From NCBI GenBank assembly GCA_002706095.1, contig PAJP01000001.1, forward strand, positions 124,001 to 188,000: DNA of 64,000 bases, given 5' to 3'. This stretch comes from Methylophaga sp. (GTDB lineage Bacteria > Pseudomonadota > Gammaproteobacteria > Nitrosococcales > Methylophagaceae). How positions within the stretch are numbered: the first letter of the stretch is position 1; each line of letters starts with the position of its first letter. Shown in pieces: positions 61,984-64,000 of the stretch. Below the pieces are notes generated by a model. It was given only the letters and a program-made list of their open reading frames with translations. It was not told where the DNA came from and made no database searches. A program made the position numbers and the translations under genes.

Positions 61984-63381
61984 TTATACGATGGTTTTTG
62001 AACGAATTAAGCCTGGCCGGTACAAATCCGACAATAAGGTTAACCCTTGTTTTAATGACTCAAAATCACTACTGGCACCAAGCGAAATGCGTACGGCCTG
62101 ACTATGGCTCCGAGACATGACAAATGCTGTTGAAGGCACAATAGAAACGCCGATTCGGCTCGCTTGTTCAGCAAAATCTAATGCTTTGTAGCCATGAGGC
62201 AGCTTTAGCCACAGGTGTGGTGAAGCAGGATGTGACCATACATCGCTTTGCTGGAAAATTGACTTGGCTAATGATTGCCTTATGATATTTTCAGCCTTAA
62301 TCGCCTGGGTAATCTCATTGATTTTGTGGTGTGTTATCCAATGCGAGACAACGGCAGTCATCAGTGGTGGTGCCATTAAATGACTGATTCGCATTTCTTC
62401 GGTGAGACCTAATGCATCATTAATATTCGGTGATGCAATATAAGCAACACGTAACGATGGGCTAAGGCATTTAGAGATCGTGGCAACATGCCAAGTGCGA
62501 TGTCTGGCAAGGTTATATAGCGACGGCAATTTCTCATCGAGAAAATGATAGTAAGGATCGTCTTCGATAATGGTGACGTTGAACTGATCTGCTAACGCTG
62601 CTAAAGACTCTCTTCGCTTTACAGACAAGGTCGCCGTGGTGGGATTATCAATATTTGGAATAACATATAAAACATCGATTGATTGTTTTTCGCATTGCAG
62701 TTGAAACTGTTCTGGAATGATCCCCTGCTCATCCATGCTGATACCGATGACGTCCAGTTGCAACTGATCTGCCATCGCTCTCAATCCAGGATAAGAAAAC
62801 TCAGGAGCGGCTATCGTTTTTGCTCCTTTGCGTTTGAGATAGCTTAATAAACAAAACAAAGCACTGTGAGCACCGCTTGAAATCAGAAGTTGATCGCTAT
62901 TGAGCCCTGTCAGTTTCGGTGACAACCATTGCTGGCCGGCAAGCCGGTCATCCGGATGGCCAGCTGTTTCCTGGTAACACAGGTGGTGTGAGGCAGAAAT
63001 ACCTGACAGACTAAGTTCGCTGATGGCTTCGGCAATGCTCTTCTCGAGATTCAGCTCATTAGGTATAGGCGGGTTGTTCATGCTTAAATCCAGGGTTTTA
63101 CCTTCAATAAGCTGTGATGAGTTGTAATGAGAAAAAGTGGTTTGAGCAATAAAACAGCCATTGCCTCTTTGGGTTTCAACTAATCCCCTTCTGGCTGCTT
63201 CATTAATGGCTCTTGTTACCGTAGTGAGATCGACAGAGAGTGCATCAGCCATTTGGCGTTGTGCGGGTAATCTGTCACCCGGTTTGAGAATACGGTTTTT
63301 GATGTCTGTTTCTATCGCATCAACTATACCGATGTATTTAACGCGAGCATTTGAATCTATTCTTGCTGACCAGGTGGACAT
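61984..63381 (-). CDS. MocR-type transcriptional regulator (GntR HTH plus aminotransferase domain)
   Basis: The product has about 465 residues from the ATG at 63381 (GGAG upstream); an ATG four codons earlier is possible. An N-terminal GntR winged-helix (ILKPGDRLPAQRQMADALSV, VDLTTVTRAINEAARRGLV) precedes a class I aminotransferase domain with SSGAHSALFCLL, IPNIDNPTTATLSV, EDDPYYHF and PLP-Lys motif ATISKCLSPSLRVAYI. It regulates genes in response to a PLP-linked ligand. It lies 48 bases upstream of ccoG on the same strand. The P. aeruginosa counterpart in the ccoN4 cluster is PA4132 (MpaR). Confidence 0.92.
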   Translation of the reverse strand: MSTWSARIDSNARVKYIGIVDAIETDIKNRILKPGDRLPAQRQMADALSVDLTTVTRAINEAARRGLVETQRGNGCFIAQTTFSHYNSSQLIEGKTLDLSMNNPPIPNELNLEKSIAEAISELSLSGISASHHLCYQETAGHPDDRLAGQQWLSPKLTGLNSDQLLISSGAHSALFCLLSYLKRKGAKTIAAPEFSYPGLRAMADQLQLDVIGISMDEQGIIPEQFQLQCEKQSIDVLYVIPNIDNPTTATLSVKRRESLAALADQFNVTIIEDDPYYHFLDEKLPSLYNLARHRTWHVATISKCLSPSLRVAYIASPNINDALGLTEEMRISHLMAPPLMTAVVSHWITHHKINEITQAIKAENIIRQSLAKSIFQQSDVWSHPASPHLWLKLPHGYKALDFAEQASRIGVSIVPSTAFVMSRSHSQAVRISLGASSDFESLKQGLTLLSDLYRPGLIRSKTIV

Positions 63382-63437
63382 AGCTTTCTCCATTGACGCT
63401 AACCGTACAATTTGGAGTAAATGCTATGCCTCACTTA

Positions 63438-63478
63438 TTTTGTATGCAATAAAAACATACAAAACAAGTGTTTGTATG
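63438..63478. promoter_or_regulatory. Candidate MocR operator (inverted plus direct repeat)
   Basis: TTTTGTATG (63438-63446) and CATACAAAA (63456-63464) form a perfect nine-base inverted repeat with a nine-base spacer. A third half-site, TTTGTATG, follows at 63471-63478, 32 bases (about three helical turns) after the matching part of the first. It lies 57 bases upstream of the regulator start. Confidence 0.6.
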
Positions 63479-63561
63479 GATTATTATTTTTATATATACC
63501 TACAATCAGGACGTTTTAGACAAGAATAACAAGTCTATTTGCGCAAAATTGGGGCTTAACA

Positions 63562-63864
63562 TTATTCCCACATGATATCAGCATTGGCTTTTGCAGCTGC
63601 GTCGAACAATTCAATTAATGGCAGAGCACGTTTTGATATAGACACTGGAGGATTGTCATCGTCCTCACTCTCAGTATTGTCTTCATCGCTTAATTTGGCA
63701 TTGTTCACTGCTTGCTCTAGACGTTGTTTATAGTCATGAACGTCTTCTGCCTGGATAGCACCTGGAACAGTTCCACTATGTCCCATCAGTTTTAATAAAT
63801 GAACAGCCACATTACCAAACAGGGTGATATCAGCATAAGCTTTTGTTTTAAATGTAACAATCAT
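63562..63864 (-). CDS. DUF1840 domain-containing protein
   Basis: The ATG at 63864 follows AGGAG by six bases and gives a 100-residue protein. Features: VTFKTKAYADITLFGNVAV, LLKLMGHSGTVPGAI and an acidic linker, then SISKRALPLIELFDAAAKA, ending DIMWE. This is the DUF1840 pattern. Function is unknown. It is upstream of the mocR-ccoG cluster on the same strand, separated by about 180 bases. Confidence 0.9.
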   Translation of the reverse strand: MIVTFKTKAYADITLFGNVAVHLLKLMGHSGTVPGAIQAEDVHDYKQRLEQAVNNAKLSDEDNTESEDDDNPPVSISKRALPLIELFDAAAKANADIMWE

Positions 63865-64000
63865 AAGGACTCCTGCTAGTAGAAATATGAACAAACATCA
63901 TACGTTGAATCAGGTATCAAGACATTAACAAAGAAAGGTATGAGTCGATGGATTCAGTTATTGGTAGATATAACGGATTTCATTAGCAGGAAGCGGCGCA

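Noticed and set aside
63515-63540. Palindrome-like TAGAC...GTCTA between mocR and the DUF1840 gene
   Set aside because: Only five-base arms with 11-base spacer; easily found by chance.
61936-63560. FNR/Anr box (TTGAT-N4-ATCAA) expected ahead of the cbb3-related cluster
   Set aside because: No convincing match was found upstream of ccoG or mocR.

Overview
The window looks like a chromosomal segment of a Gram-negative, probably aquatic gammaproteobacterium with moderate GC content. Evidence includes RND/TolC efflux, a TonB-dependent receptor, lipoproteins with lipoboxes, a cbb3-type oxidase subunit, HflKC and a PEP-CTERM-like surface protein. The gene styles are reminiscent of Methylophaga-type marine methylotrophs, but no marker here settles the genus. 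No rRNA, tRNA, prophage, IS element or CRISPR array was recognised.

Layout. 1-5 kb: the N-terminal 451 codons of a type I restriction methylase (hsdM, running off the left edge), then hflKC and a phospholipase D-like protein. 5-9 kb: a YHS protein, then a thioredoxin-bufA-bufB-bufC-doxX operon, i.e. a bufferin-type RiPP locus linked to metal handling. 9-16 kb: a LysR regulator divergent from a four-gene redox/detoxification operon, then a phosphatase-like protein, an amidohydrolase, a 23-residue membrane peptide and envelope proteins. 16-25 kb: a QseBC/PmrAB-like two-component system with a lipoprotein, divergent from an RND efflux operon (adaptor, pump, outer membrane channel). 25-35 kb: a dense signalling island with REC-PAS-GGDEF-EAL, REC-GGDEF, a Tat-exported solute-binding protein overlapping a hybrid kinase, and a second hybrid kinase paired with a NarL-type regulator.

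35-43 kb: a large Asn/Gly-repeat surface protein with a PEP-CTERM-like sorting tail, preceded by what looks like a c-di-GMP-I (GEMM) riboswitch. Next come an EF-hand protein, a cysteine desulfurase, a small secreted protein, an AraC regulator and a degenerate-GGDEF membrane protein. 43-53 kb: a phosphate-scavenging locus behind a near-perfect Pho box: TonB receptor, beta-propeller phytase, TolQ/ExbB, TolR/ExbD, TonB and PhoX. Beside it lie a frameshifted ppk2 and a decayed copy of the phoX 3' end. 53-64 kb: an alcohol dehydrogenase with an AraC regulator, an MFS transporter, and a ccoQ-ccoN-DUF934-sulfite/nitrite reductase-ccoG-MocR cluster matching the orphan ccoN4 (cyanide/nitrite-related) cluster of Pseudomonas aeruginosa. 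A DUF1840 protein closes the window.

The genes suggest three linked themes: envelope and metal stress (buf, RND pump, HflKC), c-di-GMP-controlled surface display (GGDEF/EAL genes plus the riboswitch on the repeat protein), and phosphate starvation (Pho boxes on both sides of the divergent GGDEF/TonB-receptor promoters). All functions are inferred from sequence motifs read by eye.
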